Origin: Streptomyces bottropensis ATCC 25435
GTDB taxonomy: Bacteria > Actinomycetota > Actinomycetes > Streptomycetales > Streptomycetaceae
Assembly: GCF_000383595.1 (NCBI RefSeq)
Contig: NZ_KB911581.1
Location: 3,974,265 to 4,038,264 of the forward strand
Direction: 5' to 3'
Length of the DNA: 64,000 nt
Part shown: piece after piece, positions 1 through 8,374 of the stretch
Position numbering within the stretch: position 1 is the stretch's first letter
Layout: each line of letters opens with the position of its first letter
Program-made: the position numbers and the translations under genes
Notes under the pieces: model-generated
Told to the model about the DNA's origin: nothing
Seen by the model: only the letters and a program-made list of their open reading frames with translations
Database searches by the model: none

Positions 1-94
1 CCCGGAAGAGGTCGGCGAGCAGGGCCGTCTTGCGGGACCGGGCCGAGGTGGCGGCGATCTCTTGCGACACGCGGGCGAGCCGGGCGAAGAGCAT
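1..94 (-). CDS. ATP-dependent DNA ligase, N-terminal fragment (runs off left edge)
   Basis: Only the first 31 codons are in the window. The minus-strand reading starts MLFARLARVSQEIAATSARS and continues with RKTALLADLFR, which matches how Streptomyces ATP-dependent DNA ligases of the non-replicative type begin, as I remember them. The ATG at 94 is preceded on the minus strand by TAGGAG with 9 nt spacing. The enzyme would seal nicks using ATP in DNA repair. No catalytic lysine motif is visible because it lies outside the window, so the call rests on the N-terminus alone. Confidence 0.55.
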   Translation of the reverse strand, partial: MLFARLARVSQEIAATSARSRKTALLADLFR

Positions 95-140
95 GGGGCC
101 ATGCTCCTACGGAGTTCCGCCGGGCGCCTACGGGGGAGGG

Positions 141-168
141 GGTGCGGGTGCGGGTGCGGGTGCGGGTG
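141..168. repeat. GGTGCG hexamer microsatellite
   Basis: Four perfect copies of GGTGCG followed by a partial fifth (GGTG) lie between the divergently ending ligase fragment start and the end of the flavoprotein gene. It is a simple-sequence tract of the kind that can vary by slippage. No function is visible. Confidence 0.8.
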
Positions 169-240
169 AGTGGGGCTTCTCTCGCAGTCCCCCCGCGCCC
201 TTTGCGGCGACGGCCCTTCGGGCCGATCCCTCACACCCGG

Positions 241-1179
241 CTATCGCGGGGTCGCCGCGTCCAGGTCCGTCATCAGGAGGTCCCCGTTGATCGTCGCGCC
301 TGCTCGGTAGCCCGAGGAGGCCGCGTTGACGACCTGTTCGGAGAAGCCCATCGCGTTGCCGACGGCCCAGACACCCGGGACCGTGGTCCGGCCCGTCGGG
401 TCGATGACCGGATAGGCGCCGAAGGGGGTCTCGTCCAGGTCGGCGCCCAGTTTCTCCAGCAGGCCGGTCCGCGGGAGAGGCCGGGGCGCGGTGAAGAGCA
501 CCGAGCGGGCGTGGGTCGAGCCGTCGGCGAGCCTGACGCCCGTGAGGTGGTCGTCCTCCACCACCAGGTCCGCGACCACTCCGGGGACCACCGACACCCC
601 GGCCGCCACGAGACGGCGCAGGTCGTCGTCGGAGAGATCGCCCTCGGCGACCTCGTGCAGGAACAGGGTCACGTCCTTGGACCACTGGGAGACCATCAGG
701 GCCTGGTGCACGCTCATCGGGGTGGTGGCGAGGACGCCGAAGGGCTGGTCGCGGACCTCCCAGCCGTGGCAGTAGGGGCAGTGCAGGACGTCCCGGCCGA
801 AACGTTCGGCGACGCCGGGGACGGCCGGGAGTTCGTCCTTGAGGCCGGTGGCGACGACCAGGCGCCGGGCGCGCACGGCACGGCCGTCGGCGAGGGTCAC
901 GGTGAAACTCCCGCCGTCGTCGTTCCGGGTCACGTCCACCGCCCGGCCCCGGACCACCTCGACGCCGTAGCGGGCGATCTCCTCCCGGCCGACGGCCAGG
1001 AACTCCGCCGGCGGCATCCCGTCCCGCGACAGAAAGCCCTGAATGTGCGCGGCGGGCGCGTTGCGGGGCTCGCCCGCGTCGACGACCAGCGTGTGGCGCC
1101 GGGCCCGGCCGAGGACCAGGGCGGCGGAGAGCCCCGCCGCGCCGCCGCCGATGACGATCACTTCGTACTGCTCGGTCAT
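241..1179 (-). CDS. NAD(P)/FAD-dependent oxidoreductase, thioredoxin-reductase-like
   Basis: 312 residues. The N-terminus carries the FAD dinucleotide-binding motif VIGGGAAGLSAA near residue 10 and a second region GLKDELPAVPG in the NADPH half. A redox-active CPYC pair (LHCPYCHGWEV) sits in the middle, as in thioredoxin reductases and related low-molecular-weight disulfide reductases. A further GNAMG segment near the C-terminus fits the FAD-binding end. The ATG at 1179 was preferred over 1197 because it has AGGTGG upstream. It is divergent from the XRE/cupin gene with 77 bp between, and the two promoters appear to overlap, so that regulator probably controls it. A disulfide reductase role in thiol redox balance is inferred from the family. 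Confidence 0.85.
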   Translation of the reverse strand: MTEQYEVIVIGGGAAGLSAALVLGRARRHTLVVDAGEPRNAPAAHIQGFLSRDGMPPAEFLAVGREEIARYGVEVVRGRAVDVTRNDDGGSFTVTLADGRAVRARRLVVATGLKDELPAVPGVAERFGRDVLHCPYCHGWEVRDQPFGVLATTPMSVHQALMVSQWSKDVTLFLHEVAEGDLSDDDLRRLVAAGVSVVPGVVADLVVEDDHLTGVRLADGSTHARSVLFTAPRPLPRTGLLEKLGADLDETPFGAYPVIDPTGRTTVPGVWAVGNAMGFSEQVVNAASSGYRAGATINGDLLMTDLDAATPR

Positions 1180-1221
1180 GGTGACCACCTCCACCACGAC
1201 GGTCGCCCGTACAGCGGCACA

Positions 1222-1250
1222 TTGACAAACGGCTTTGCCGAAACTGCAAT
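1222..1250 (+). promoter_or_regulatory. Promoter of XRE/cupin regulator, possibly leaderless, overlapping divergent promoter
   Basis: TTGACA at 1222-1227 and TGCAAT at 1245-1250 are separated by exactly 17 bp. Start of transcription about 7 bp beyond the -10 box would fall on or next to the ATG at 1257, so the mRNA may be leaderless. On the minus strand TTGCAG (1249-1244) and GTCAAT (1226-1221) form a weaker promoter 17 bp apart for the flavoprotein gene, occupying the same DNA. The inverted repeat CGGC-TTT-GCCG (1230-1240) lies in the spacer of both and is a good operator candidate. Confidence 0.6.
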
Positions 1251-1256
1251 AGCGGG

Positions 1257-1853
1257 ATGAGTGACACGAGTGCGGACGCGAGCGGCTCGGACGAGGTCCT
1301 GGCCGGGGTCGGGCCCCGGCTGCGGCGGATCCGGAAGGAGCGGGAGGCGACGCTGGCCGGGCTGTCGGAGGCGACCGGCATCTCGGTGAGCACGTTGTCG
1401 CGGCTGGAGTCGGGGCTGCGCAGGCCCAGCCTGGAGCTGTTGCTGCCGATCGCGCGGGCCCACCAGGTGCCGCTGGACGAACTGATCGGGGAGCCGCCGG
1501 TCGGCGACCCCCGGGTGCGGTCGAAGCCGATCCAGCGGCACGGGCGGACGTACTGGCCGCTGACCCGGCAGCCGGGCGGCCTCCAGGCCTTCAAGGTGCT
1601 CGTGCCCCAGTCGAAGCAGGAGCCGGAGCCGCGCACGCACGAGGGCTACGAGTGGCTGTATGTGATGTCCGGGAAACTCCGGGTCGTGCTCGGCGACCAT
1701 GATGTGGTGATGGTCGCCGGGGAGGCCGCCGAGTTCGACACCCGGGTCCCGCACTGGTTCGGTTCGACGGGGGAGGGGCCGGTGGAGTTCCTCAGCCTCT
1801 TCGGGCCTCAGGGGGAGCGGATGCACGTACGGGCGCGGCCCACGCGTGCGTGA
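1257..1853 (+). CDS. XRE-family transcriptional regulator with C-terminal cupin domain
   Basis: 198 residues. Residues about 18-75 form a helix-turn-helix of the XRE type (LRRIRKEREATLAGLSEATG followed by SVSTLSRLESG), and residues about 105-190 form a cupin barrel (HEGYEWLYVMSGKLRVVLG, then EAAEFDTRVPHWFG with a possible metal-binding His). Such proteins bind DNA and sense a small ligand in the cupin. It is divergent from the flavoprotein gene. There is no ribosome binding site before the ATG, and a good promoter ends 6 bp upstream, consistent with leaderless translation. Confidence 0.88.
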   Translation: MSDTSADASGSDEVLAGVGPRLRRIRKEREATLAGLSEATGISVSTLSRLESGLRRPSLELLLPIARAHQVPLDELIGEPPVGDPRVRSKPIQRHGRTYWPLTRQPGGLQAFKVLVPQSKQEPEPRTHEGYEWLYVMSGKLRVVLGDHDVVMVAGEAAEFDTRVPHWFGSTGEGPVEFLSLFGPQGERMHVRARPTRA

Positions 1854-1889
1854 CGCACGCTACTGCTCCGCGACGGTTCCCCGGAGGGC

Positions 1890-1901
1890 AAGCGACCGCT
1901 T
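1890..1901. promoter_or_regulatory. Inverted repeat, candidate operator before the acyl-CoA dehydrogenase operon
   Basis: AAGCG-AC-CGCTT is a perfect 5-bp-arm inverted repeat in the 113-bp gap ahead of the three-gene operon, directly followed by TAGTAT, a plausible -10 element. Operators of this size at this position are typical of TetR-family repressors of fatty-acid or aromatic-acid catabolic operons. No regulator gene is adjacent, so the assignment is inference. Confidence 0.4.
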
Positions 1902-1966
1902 AGTATGCATGCGACAGTCGACCCCGGTCCGACGAAGACGTCCGAGGCAGTCCGTGGAGGCATCGC

Positions 1967-2944
1967 ATGCAGGCATGGCAAGTGCACGAGAACGGCGAGC
2001 CGGGCGAGGTGATGCGGCTCCAGGACGTGGAGCGGCCCACGCCCGGTGACGGCCAGGTCCTGCTGAAGGTGCGCGCCGCGAACATCAACTTCCCCGATGC
2101 CCTGATGTGCCGCGGGCACTACCAGGTCAGGCCGCCGCTGCCGTTCACGCCCGGCGTGGAGATCTGCGGAGAGACCGAGGACGGCCGCCGGGTCATCGCC
2201 AACCCGGCCCTGCCGTACGGCGGTTTCGCCGAGTACGCGGTCGCCGACGCCGCCGCGCTGCTGCCCGCCCCCGAGGCGCTGGACGACGCCGAGGCGGCGG
2301 CCCTGCACATCGGCTATCAGACGGCGTGGTTCGCACTGCACCGCCGGGCCCGCCTCGAAGCGGGGGAGACCCTGCTCGTCCACGCTGCCGCGGGAGGGGT
2401 CGGCAGCGCGGCCGTGCAGCTCGGCAAGGCCTCCGGGGCGACCGTCATCGGCGTCGTCGGCGGCGCCGACAAGGCCGCGGTGGCCCGGGAGCTGGGCTGT
2501 GACGTGGTGATCGACCGGCGGAGCGAGGACGTCGTCTCCGCCGTGAAGGAAGCCACCTCGGGCCGGGGCGCGGATGTGATCTACGACCCCGTGGGCGGCG
2601 AGGCCTACACGCAGTCGACCAAGGTCGTCGCCTTCGAGGGGCGCATCGTGGTCGTCGGTTTCGCCAGCGGGACGATCCCCAGCCCCGGCCTCAACCACGC
2701 CCTCGTCAAGAACTACTCGATCCTCGGCCTGCACTGGGGCCTGTACAACACCAAGAACCCCAAGCTGGTCCAGCACTGCCACGAGCAGCTCACCGAGCTG
2801 GCCGCCCGGGGCGTCGTCAAGCCGCTGGTGAGCGAGCGCGCGCCGCTGGACGGGGCCGCGGCCGCCGTGCAGCGCGTCGCGGACGGCGTCACCACGGGCC
2901 GGGTCGTCGTCGTACCCGCGCTGGAGAACGGAGCCGCCGCATGA
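1967..2944 (+). CDS. NADPH:quinone oxidoreductase family protein (MDR superfamily)
   Basis: 325 residues, usual for the family. The N-terminal GroES-like domain (ANINFPDALMCRGHYQ, PFTPGVEICGE) is followed by the nucleotide-binding motif VHAAAGGVGSAAVQLGKASG around residues 140-160, typical of zinc-independent quinone reductases. ATG at 1967 has GTGGAGG upstream. Its stop overlaps the next start by 4 nt (ATGA), so it is translationally coupled to two acyl-CoA dehydrogenases. In this setting it probably reduces an enoyl or quinone intermediate in acyl-CoA catabolism, but the substrate is not evident from sequence. Confidence 0.88.
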   Translation: MQAWQVHENGEPGEVMRLQDVERPTPGDGQVLLKVRAANINFPDALMCRGHYQVRPPLPFTPGVEICGETEDGRRVIANPALPYGGFAEYAVADAAALLPAPEALDDAEAAALHIGYQTAWFALHRRARLEAGETLLVHAAAGGVGSAAVQLGKASGATVIGVVGGADKAAVARELGCDVVIDRRSEDVVSAVKEATSGRGADVIYDPVGGEAYTQSTKVVAFEGRIVVVGFASGTIPSPGLNHALVKNYSILGLHWGLYNTKNPKLVQHCHEQLTELAARGVVKPLVSERAPLDGAAAAVQRVADGVTTGRVVVVPALENGAAA

Positions 2945-4125
2945 CCGACGCAGCCGACCTCAGGCGCCGCACGGCCGAGTTGCTGGCCGCGTATCCACCC
3001 GCGACGACGGACCGCCTGGACTTCCTGCGCGCCCGCTTCGACGCCGGACTCGCCTGGGTGCACTACCCCGAGGGTCTCGGCGGACTCGGCGCCCCGCGCT
3101 CCCTGCAGGCCGTGGTGGACGCGGACCTGGAGGCCGAGGGCGCCCCCGACAACGACCCGCGCCGCATCGGCATCGGCCTCGGCATGGCCGCGCCCACGAT
3201 CCTCGCCTACGGCACCGAGGAGCAGAAGCGCACGTTCCTGCGCCCGCTGTGGACGGGTGAGGAGGTCTGGTGCCAGCTGTTCAGCGAGCCCGGCGCCGGC
3301 TCCGACCTCGCCGCGCTCGGCACCCGAGCCGTCCGGGAGGGCGACGGCGACTGGGTCGTCGACGGCCAGAAGGTCTGGACGTCCAGCGCCCATGTCGCCC
3401 GCTGGGCCATCCTCATCGCCCGCACCGACCCGGACGTGCCCAAGCACCGGGGCATCACCTACTTCCTCTGCGACATGACCGACCCCGGCATCGAGGTCCG
3501 GCCGCTGCGCCAGGTGACCGGCGAGGCCGAGTTCAACGAGGTGTTCATCACCGGCGTCCGCATCCCGGACTCCCGTCGCCTCGGAGACGTCGGCGACGGC
3601 TGGAAGGTCGCGCAGACCACGCTCAACAACGAGCGTGTCGCCATCGGCGGCATGCGGCTGCCCCGTGAAGGCGGCATGATCGGGCCGGTCGCCAGGACCT
3701 GGCGCGAACGTCCCGAACTGCGCACCCACGATCTCCACCAGCGGCTGTTGAAGCTCTGGGTCGAGGCCGAGGCCGCCCGGCTCACCGCCGAGCGGCTGCG
3801 CCAGCAGCTCGTCGCCGGACAGCCCGGCCCCGAGGGCGCCGGCATGAAGCTCGCCTTCGCCCGCCTCAACCAGGAGATCAGCGGCCTGGAGGTGGAACTC
3901 CGGGGCGAGGAAGGGCTGTTGTACGACGACTGGACCATGCGGCGCCCCGAGCTGGTCGACTTCGTCGGCCGCGACGCCGGCTACCGCTACCTCCGCTCCA
4001 AGGGCAACAGCATCGAGGGCGGGACCACCGAGGTTCTGCTGAACATCGTCGCCGAGCGCGTCCTGGGCCTGCCCAGTGAACCGCGCACCGACAAGGACGT
4101 CGCCTGGAAGGACCTCGCCCGATGA
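2941..4125 (+). CDS. Acyl-CoA dehydrogenase
   Basis: 394 residues with the ordinary three-domain ACAD fold. The middle domain shows WCQLFSEPGAGSDLA and WTSSAHVARWAI, the standard flavin-contact signatures, and the C-terminal domain ends with GNSIEGGTTEVLLNIVAERVLG, the segment that contacts the FAD of the partner subunit. It is the second gene of a coupled operon, overlapping both neighbours by 4 nt. Two ACAD genes side by side often encode a heteromeric alpha2beta2 enzyme; here this protein carries the more complete flavin-binding motifs. The substrate is unknown. Confidence 0.9.
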   Translation: MTDAADLRRRTAELLAAYPPATTDRLDFLRARFDAGLAWVHYPEGLGGLGAPRSLQAVVDADLEAEGAPDNDPRRIGIGLGMAAPTILAYGTEEQKRTFLRPLWTGEEVWCQLFSEPGAGSDLAALGTRAVREGDGDWVVDGQKVWTSSAHVARWAILIARTDPDVPKHRGITYFLCDMTDPGIEVRPLRQVTGEAEFNEVFITGVRIPDSRRLGDVGDGWKVAQTTLNNERVAIGGMRLPREGGMIGPVARTWRERPELRTHDLHQRLLKLWVEAEAARLTAERLRQQLVAGQPGPEGAGMKLAFARLNQEISGLEVELRGEEGLLYDDWTMRRPELVDFVGRDAGYRYLRSKGNSIEGGTTEVLLNIVAERVLGLPSEPRTDKDVAWKDLAR

Positions 4126-5198
4126 CCGATCTCCTGTACTCGGAGGAGGAGGAAGCCCTCCGCGCGGCCGTCCGCGACCTGTTGGCCGACCACTGCGACG
4201 CGGCGGGCGTGATCGCACGCGCCGAGTCGGACGCGCCGCACGACATCGCCACATGGAAGGCGCTCGCGGGGACCATGGGCCTCGCGGGGCTGCTCGTGCC
4301 GGAGGAGCTGGACGGTCAGGGTGCCACGCATCGCGAAGCGGCGGTCGTGCTGGAGGAGTTGGGACGCGCCGTCGCGCCGGTCCCCTATCTGACCAGCGCG
4401 GTCGTCGCCACCGAGGCCCTGCTGGAGTGCGGCGCCGACGACCTCCTCCCCCAGCTGGCCTCCGCGACGGCGATCGGCGCCCTGGCGGTCTCGCTGAGCG
4501 TGCCCGCGGGCAGTGCCTACAAGGTCGTACGGTACGAGGACGGCGCCCTGCACGGGGAGTTGACCGGCATCGCCGACGCGGCCGTCGCCGATGTGCTGCT
4601 GGTGCCCGCCGACGACGGCGGCCTGTACGCGGTGGACGCCTCCGCCGTGACCGTCACCCCGCAGGTGTCCCTGGACCTGACCCGACCGCTGGCCACGGTG
4701 ACGCTGGACGGCGCCCCGGGCCGGCTCCTCGGCGACGCCGAGCCCGCCGTCCGCCGCGCCCTGCGCGCCGGCGCCGGGCTGCTGGCCTCCGAGCAACTCG
4801 GCCTCGCCGAGTGGACGCTGACCGAGACGGTCCGCTACCTCAAGGAACGCAAGCAGTTCAACCGGCCCGTCGGCGGCTTCCAGGCGCTCAAGCACCGCCT
4901 CGCGCAGCTCTGGCTGGAGGTCGTCAACCTGCGGGCGGCCGCCCGGAACGCGGCCGACCAGCTCGCCACCGGCAGCGACGACGCCGACCTGGCGGTGGCC
5001 GTCGCCCAGGCGTTCGCCGCGCCCGTGGCCGTCCACGCGGCCGAGGAGGCGCTGCAGTTGCACGGCGGGATCGGCATGACCTGGGAGCACCCGGTCCACC
5101 TGTATCTGAAGCGGGCGAAGGCCGACTCGATCGCGTACGGCACCGCGGGCGCCCACCGGGCCGCGCTGGCCGGACTGGTCGACCTCCAGGCCCCCTGA
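4122..5198 (+). CDS. Acyl-CoA dehydrogenase, probable partner subunit
   Basis: 358 residues, third gene of the operon, overlapping the previous stop by 4 nt. The C-terminal part is well conserved (KERKQFNRPVGGFQALKHRL, then LHGGIGMTWEHPVHLYLKRA), while the middle domain lacks the clear SEPxAGSD flavin motif of its neighbour. That pattern is what one sees in paired, heteromeric acyl-CoA dehydrogenases of actinobacteria, where one subunit supplies most of the FAD site. The gene is followed by a strong hairpin at 5219-5250. Confidence 0.87.
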   Translation: MTDLLYSEEEEALRAAVRDLLADHCDAAGVIARAESDAPHDIATWKALAGTMGLAGLLVPEELDGQGATHREAAVVLEELGRAVAPVPYLTSAVVATEALLECGADDLLPQLASATAIGALAVSLSVPAGSAYKVVRYEDGALHGELTGIADAAVADVLLVPADDGGLYAVDASAVTVTPQVSLDLTRPLATVTLDGAPGRLLGDAEPAVRRALRAGAGLLASEQLGLAEWTLTETVRYLKERKQFNRPVGGFQALKHRLAQLWLEVVNLRAAARNAADQLATGSDDADLAVAVAQAFAAPVAVHAAEEALQLHGGIGMTWEHPVHLYLKRAKADSIAYGTAGAHRAALAGLVDLQAP

Positions 5199-5218
5199 CG
5201 CACGGTCCGCGAAAGCCC

Positions 5219-5250
5219 GGAAAGCCCGTCCCACCAGGGGCGGGCTTTCC
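5219..5250 (+). terminator. Hairpin terminator after the acyl-CoA dehydrogenase operon
   Basis: GGAAAGCCCG (5219-5228) and CGGGCTTTCC (5241-5250) form a perfect 10-bp stem with a 12-nt loop, 20 nt after the stop codon of the last gene. There is no U-tract, as is usual in Streptomyces. Confidence 0.8.
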
Positions 5251-5381
5251 GCTGTGCGCGCGGTGGCCCGGATGAACGAACGACGGCGGTCCGGCCAACT
5301 CCCCGCACAGCACTGCTCGTCCGCCCCTTCCGGCTCGCATACTCGCAGGGTCCGCAACCGGCCCCACCCGGGAGGCAGAAC

Positions 5382-6251
5382 ATGGCCCTCACCACCCGCC
5401 GCAGAGCCCTCACCACCCTCGGCGCCGCCCTCGCGGGCACGGTCGCCCTGCCCGCCACGAGCGCCCTGGCCGGCGAACGCGGTCACCGCCCGCACCCGTT
5501 GTGGCGGGCCCACGCGCACAACGACTACGAGCACCCGCGCCCCCTCCTCGACGCCCTCGACCACCGCTTCGGCAGCGTCGAGGCCGACATCTTCCTCGTC
5601 GACGGCCAACTCCTCGTCGCCCACGACCCGGCCGGCCTCGACCCCGCACGCACCCTCGAATCCCTCTACCTCGACCCGCTCGCCGCCCGGGTCCGCGCCC
5701 ACGGCGGTTCGGTCCACCGGGGGCACCGCAGGCCGCTGCACCTGCTCATCGACATCAAGACCGAGGGCTCGTCCACGTACCTCGCACTCGACCGGCGACT
5801 GCGGCGACACCGGCACCTGTTCACCACCTACGCGCACGGTCGGGTGTACCCGGGCGCGGTGACGGCCGTGGTCTCCGGGGACCGGGCCGCCCGGCCGCCC
5901 ATGGAGGCGCAGTCCGTGCGGCGTGCCTTCTACGACGGACGGCTCACCGATCTCGACGCCGCCGCGCCCGCGCCCGCCACCTTCGTCCCGCTGATCTCCG
6001 ACAACTGGACCCTCAACTTCACCTGGCAGGGCGTCGGTCCGTTCCCCGACGCCGAGCGCGCGAAGCTGCGCCGGATCGTCTCGACGGCCCACGGGCGGGG
6101 ACAGCGGGTGCGGTTCTGGGCGACGCCCGATCTGGCGGGGCCGGCCCGGGACGCGGTGTGGGGCGAGCTGGTCGCGGCGGATGTCGACCACCTCAACACG
6201 GATGACCTCGCGGGGCTCGCGGCGTTTCTGGACGCTCGCCGGTCGGTGTAG
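5382..6251 (+). CDS. Secreted PI-PLC/glycerophosphodiester phosphodiesterase-like protein
   Basis: 289 residues. A Tat-type signal peptide (TTRRRALTTLGAALAGTVAL, cleavage probably after SALA) precedes a TIM-barrel domain beginning WRAHAHNDYEHPRPLLDAL, then EADIFLVDGQLLVAHD and LLIDIKTEG. The paired His and the E-x-D motif are the metal and phosphate ligands expected in the PLC-like phosphodiesterase superfamily (the branch also found in fungal Aim6-like proteins). It would cleave a phosphodiester outside the cell. It stands alone between the terminator upstream and a small membrane protein. Substrate unknown. Confidence 0.75.
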   Translation: MALTTRRRALTTLGAALAGTVALPATSALAGERGHRPHPLWRAHAHNDYEHPRPLLDALDHRFGSVEADIFLVDGQLLVAHDPAGLDPARTLESLYLDPLAARVRAHGGSVHRGHRRPLHLLIDIKTEGSSTYLALDRRLRRHRHLFTTYAHGRVYPGAVTAVVSGDRAARPPMEAQSVRRAFYDGRLTDLDAAAPAPATFVPLISDNWTLNFTWQGVGPFPDAERAKLRRIVSTAHGRGQRVRFWATPDLAGPARDAVWGELVAADVDHLNTDDLAGLAAFLDARRSV

Positions 6252-6352
6252 ACCACTCGTTCGGCGGACACGTCAGCCGCACGGACGAATGCTCCTTTAC
6301 GCCACACTTACGGCCGAATGCCGCGAAGTGGGCGTGGCGGAGGAGGTTGACG

Positions 6353-6547
6353 ATGGCCATTTCCATCTCTGTGGTCGTGCTGCTCGTGATCCTGACGGTG
6401 GTCTTTCTGCGCAACGGTGCGTTGAAGGTGTCGCACGCGGTGGTGTGTGTGCTGTTGGGGTTCTCGATGGCCGGTACGAGTCTGGGGCCGACGATTCACA
6501 ACGGGTTGACGGCCACGGCGGAGATCGTGAGCAGCGTGGAGCCGTGA
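6353..6547 (+). CDS. Small two-segment membrane protein, conserved Streptomyces type
   Basis: 64 residues. The start is ATG 6353, with GGAGG at 6342-6346; an in-frame TTG at 6347 is too close to that site. The protein opens with a hydrophobic helix (ISVVVLLVILTVVFL), then RNGALKVSHAVVCVLLGFSM, and ends TIHNGLTATAEIVSSVEP. I recognise this pattern from small hypothetical proteins of Streptomyces chromosomes and integrative elements, but know no function. It is probably a monocistron. Confidence 0.75.
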   Translation: MAISISVVVLLVILTVVFLRNGALKVSHAVVCVLLGFSMAGTSLGPTIHNGLTATAEIVSSVEP

Positions 6548-6669
6548 GCGGGGGTGGGGCAGGGCGGAGTCGCGGGGGCGCCTGACAGCTCGGGGGCGCG
6601 GGGCTCGTGGGCGCTCGCGGGTCCGGTGGGGCTTCGGGCGCGGGACCGTCGCGCGCCCGAGATGCGGCG

Positions 6670-7896
6670 TCAGGGTTTCGTGAAGACGCCGATGCCGTTC
6701 GGGACGGCGCGTTCCGTGCCGTCCGTGGGGTGGTTGCGGACCGTGACGGTGGTCGCGCCGGGTGCGCGGGCGACCAGCGTGGAGGAACCGCCGCCGTCCA
6801 GGCTGAACGCGTCGGTGGAGCCCAACCCCCGCATGGTGGCGGCGACTTCGGCGATGGTCAGCCCCGTGCGGTGGGCGGCCGCGCCGTCCAGGGCGAGGAG
6901 CAGGAGACGGTGGCCGCCGTCGGCGACTCCCGCGGCGGTGCGTACCGCCGAGGTCGTGTCGTCGAGGCCGGGGAGCGAGCCGCCGCCCCGCAGGACCGGG
7001 TAGCCGCCGAGCGCGAAGGCGTACGGGGTCCCGGTCGAGGCGACGAGGAGGTGCGCTACCTCCACCGCGTCACCGGCAGCGAGCTTGCGCAGCCGCTGGG
7101 CGCCCGCCTCACGCCCGACCAGGACGGTCGTACCGGCCGCGATGGCCCCGCTGCCGGGTGTGCCGGCCGAGCCGACGACGCGGCCGTCCTCGACCAGCAC
7201 CTCGTGGGTGTCGGTGCTGCACGGCGCCGCCCGGTCGGTGTCCGTGCCGCAGACGGCCCGCAGCCGGGAGACGCTGCCCCAGTCCGAGGTGAACGCCCCG
7301 ACGGAACCCACCGGCAGGGCGTACTGGTTGAGGCCCCGGAGCGGAAAGTCGCCGTCGGCGGTGGTGACGGTCCCGTCGAGGGCGATGCTGTCGAGGCGGG
7401 CCGTGCCGTCGGTCGTGACGCCGAGTACGTCCCTGGTGCTCGTCCCGGGCGGCAGGGACGGACCGAAGCGCTGGCCCGTCGGTACGGCGGCCTTGAGCGC
7501 GTGACCGGCGGCGATCGCCGGGCCGACCGGTGCCCCGGTGGCCGCGACACCCGGGTGCTGGGTCTCGGTGATGTTGAAGAAGTCGCCGTTGACCCCGGCC
7601 ACGGCACCCGCCGCGGTGGCCAGCCGGGACACGGTCGCCCGCTCGGCCACCTTCCCCGGGTACAGCAGTCCGACGCCCACCCGCCGGTTGCGCAGGTCGA
7701 CACTCAGCACATGGGCGTGCGCCACGCCCGCCGCCCCCCGGATGTCGAAGTGGCTGTACTCGACGCCCGGCGCGACGGCGACGGCCCTGGGCGCGCCGAC
7801 GGCCGGTGCCGCGCCCGCGAGGGCCGCGCCGGCCAGCACACTCCACGCCGAGAGAACCGTCAGTACCCGTCGGAACCGTCCAGCACGACGCGTCAC
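6670..7896 (-). CDS. Secreted phosphodiester glycosidase family protein (NAGPA-like)
   Basis: 408 residues starting with GTG at 7896, preceded by AGGGGGT. A signal peptide (VLTVLSAWSVLAGAALAGAA) leads into a domain with GVNGDFFNIT, RLLLLALDGAA and DAFSLDGGGSSTLV, the hallmark motifs of the phosphodiester glycosidase family related to mammalian uncovering enzyme. These proteins remove N-acetylglucosamine or similar sugars from phosphodiesters. In Streptomyces they are exported, so cell-wall teichoic-acid-like polymers are plausible substrates, though this is inference. It precedes no obvious operon partner. Confidence 0.85.
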   Translation of the reverse strand: MTRRAGRFRRVLTVLSAWSVLAGAALAGAAPAVGAPRAVAVAPGVEYSHFDIRGAAGVAHAHVLSVDLRNRRVGVGLLYPGKVAERATVSRLATAAGAVAGVNGDFFNITETQHPGVAATGAPVGPAIAAGHALKAAVPTGQRFGPSLPPGTSTRDVLGVTTDGTARLDSIALDGTVTTADGDFPLRGLNQYALPVGSVGAFTSDWGSVSRLRAVCGTDTDRAAPCSTDTHEVLVEDGRVVGSAGTPGSGAIAAGTTVLVGREAGAQRLRKLAAGDAVEVAHLLVASTGTPYAFALGGYPVLRGGGSLPGLDDTTSAVRTAAGVADGGHRLLLLALDGAAAHRTGLTIAEVAATMRGLGSTDAFSLDGGGSSTLVARAPGATTVTVRNHPTDGTERAVPNGIGVFTKP

Positions 7897-7953
7897 GGCA
7901 CCCCCTGATGTCTCGTCAACCGTCCCAGGACTCAGGGGAAGTGCACCAGACGA

Positions 7954-8328
7954 CTACCGGCCGGGCGGCGGCTCGGCTCCGACGACGCGGGAACGGATGA
8001 GAAATCGCACCCCTTCGGGTGCCTCCAGGGAGAAACCGCTGCCCCGGCCCGGCACCACGTCGACGATCAGCCGGGTGTGGCGCCACGCCTCGTACTGGCT
8101 GCGGGACATCCAGAACCCGACCGTCTCCTCGACCCCCTCGACGGTGAGTTCCGCGAGGAGGACGTCCGAGTTCCCCGTGCGGAACTCACCGTCCGGGTAG
8201 CACATGGGGGCGCTGCCGTCGCAGCAGCCGCCCGACTGGTGGAACATCAACGGGCCGTGGGCCGCCCGCAGCCGCCGTACGAGATCGGCGGCCGCGGGGG
8301 TCAGCTCTACGCGCGGGACGACATCCAT
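7954..8328 (-). CDS. DUF779 domain-containing protein
   Basis: 124 residues from ATG 8328, the usual length of the family; a longer in-frame extension upstream has no coding character. Signature stretches are PLMFHQSGGCCDGSAPMCY and VGFWMSRSQYEAWRHTRLI, then VDVVPGRGSGFSLE. The paired cysteines in GGCCDG suggest a metal site. In actinobacteria this family is normally encoded beside an acetaldehyde or aldehyde dehydrogenase; here no such gene is adjacent, so it is an orphan copy. Function is not established. Confidence 0.85.
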   Translation of the reverse strand: MDVVPRVELTPAAADLVRRLRAAHGPLMFHQSGGCCDGSAPMCYPDGEFRTGNSDVLLAELTVEGVEETVGFWMSRSQYEAWRHTRLIVDVVPGRGSGFSLEAPEGVRFLIRSRVVGAEPPPGR

Positions 8329-8374
8329 GGCCGGCAGTGAACGCCCCGGCAGGTTGCGAGGACGTTGCGCGCGG

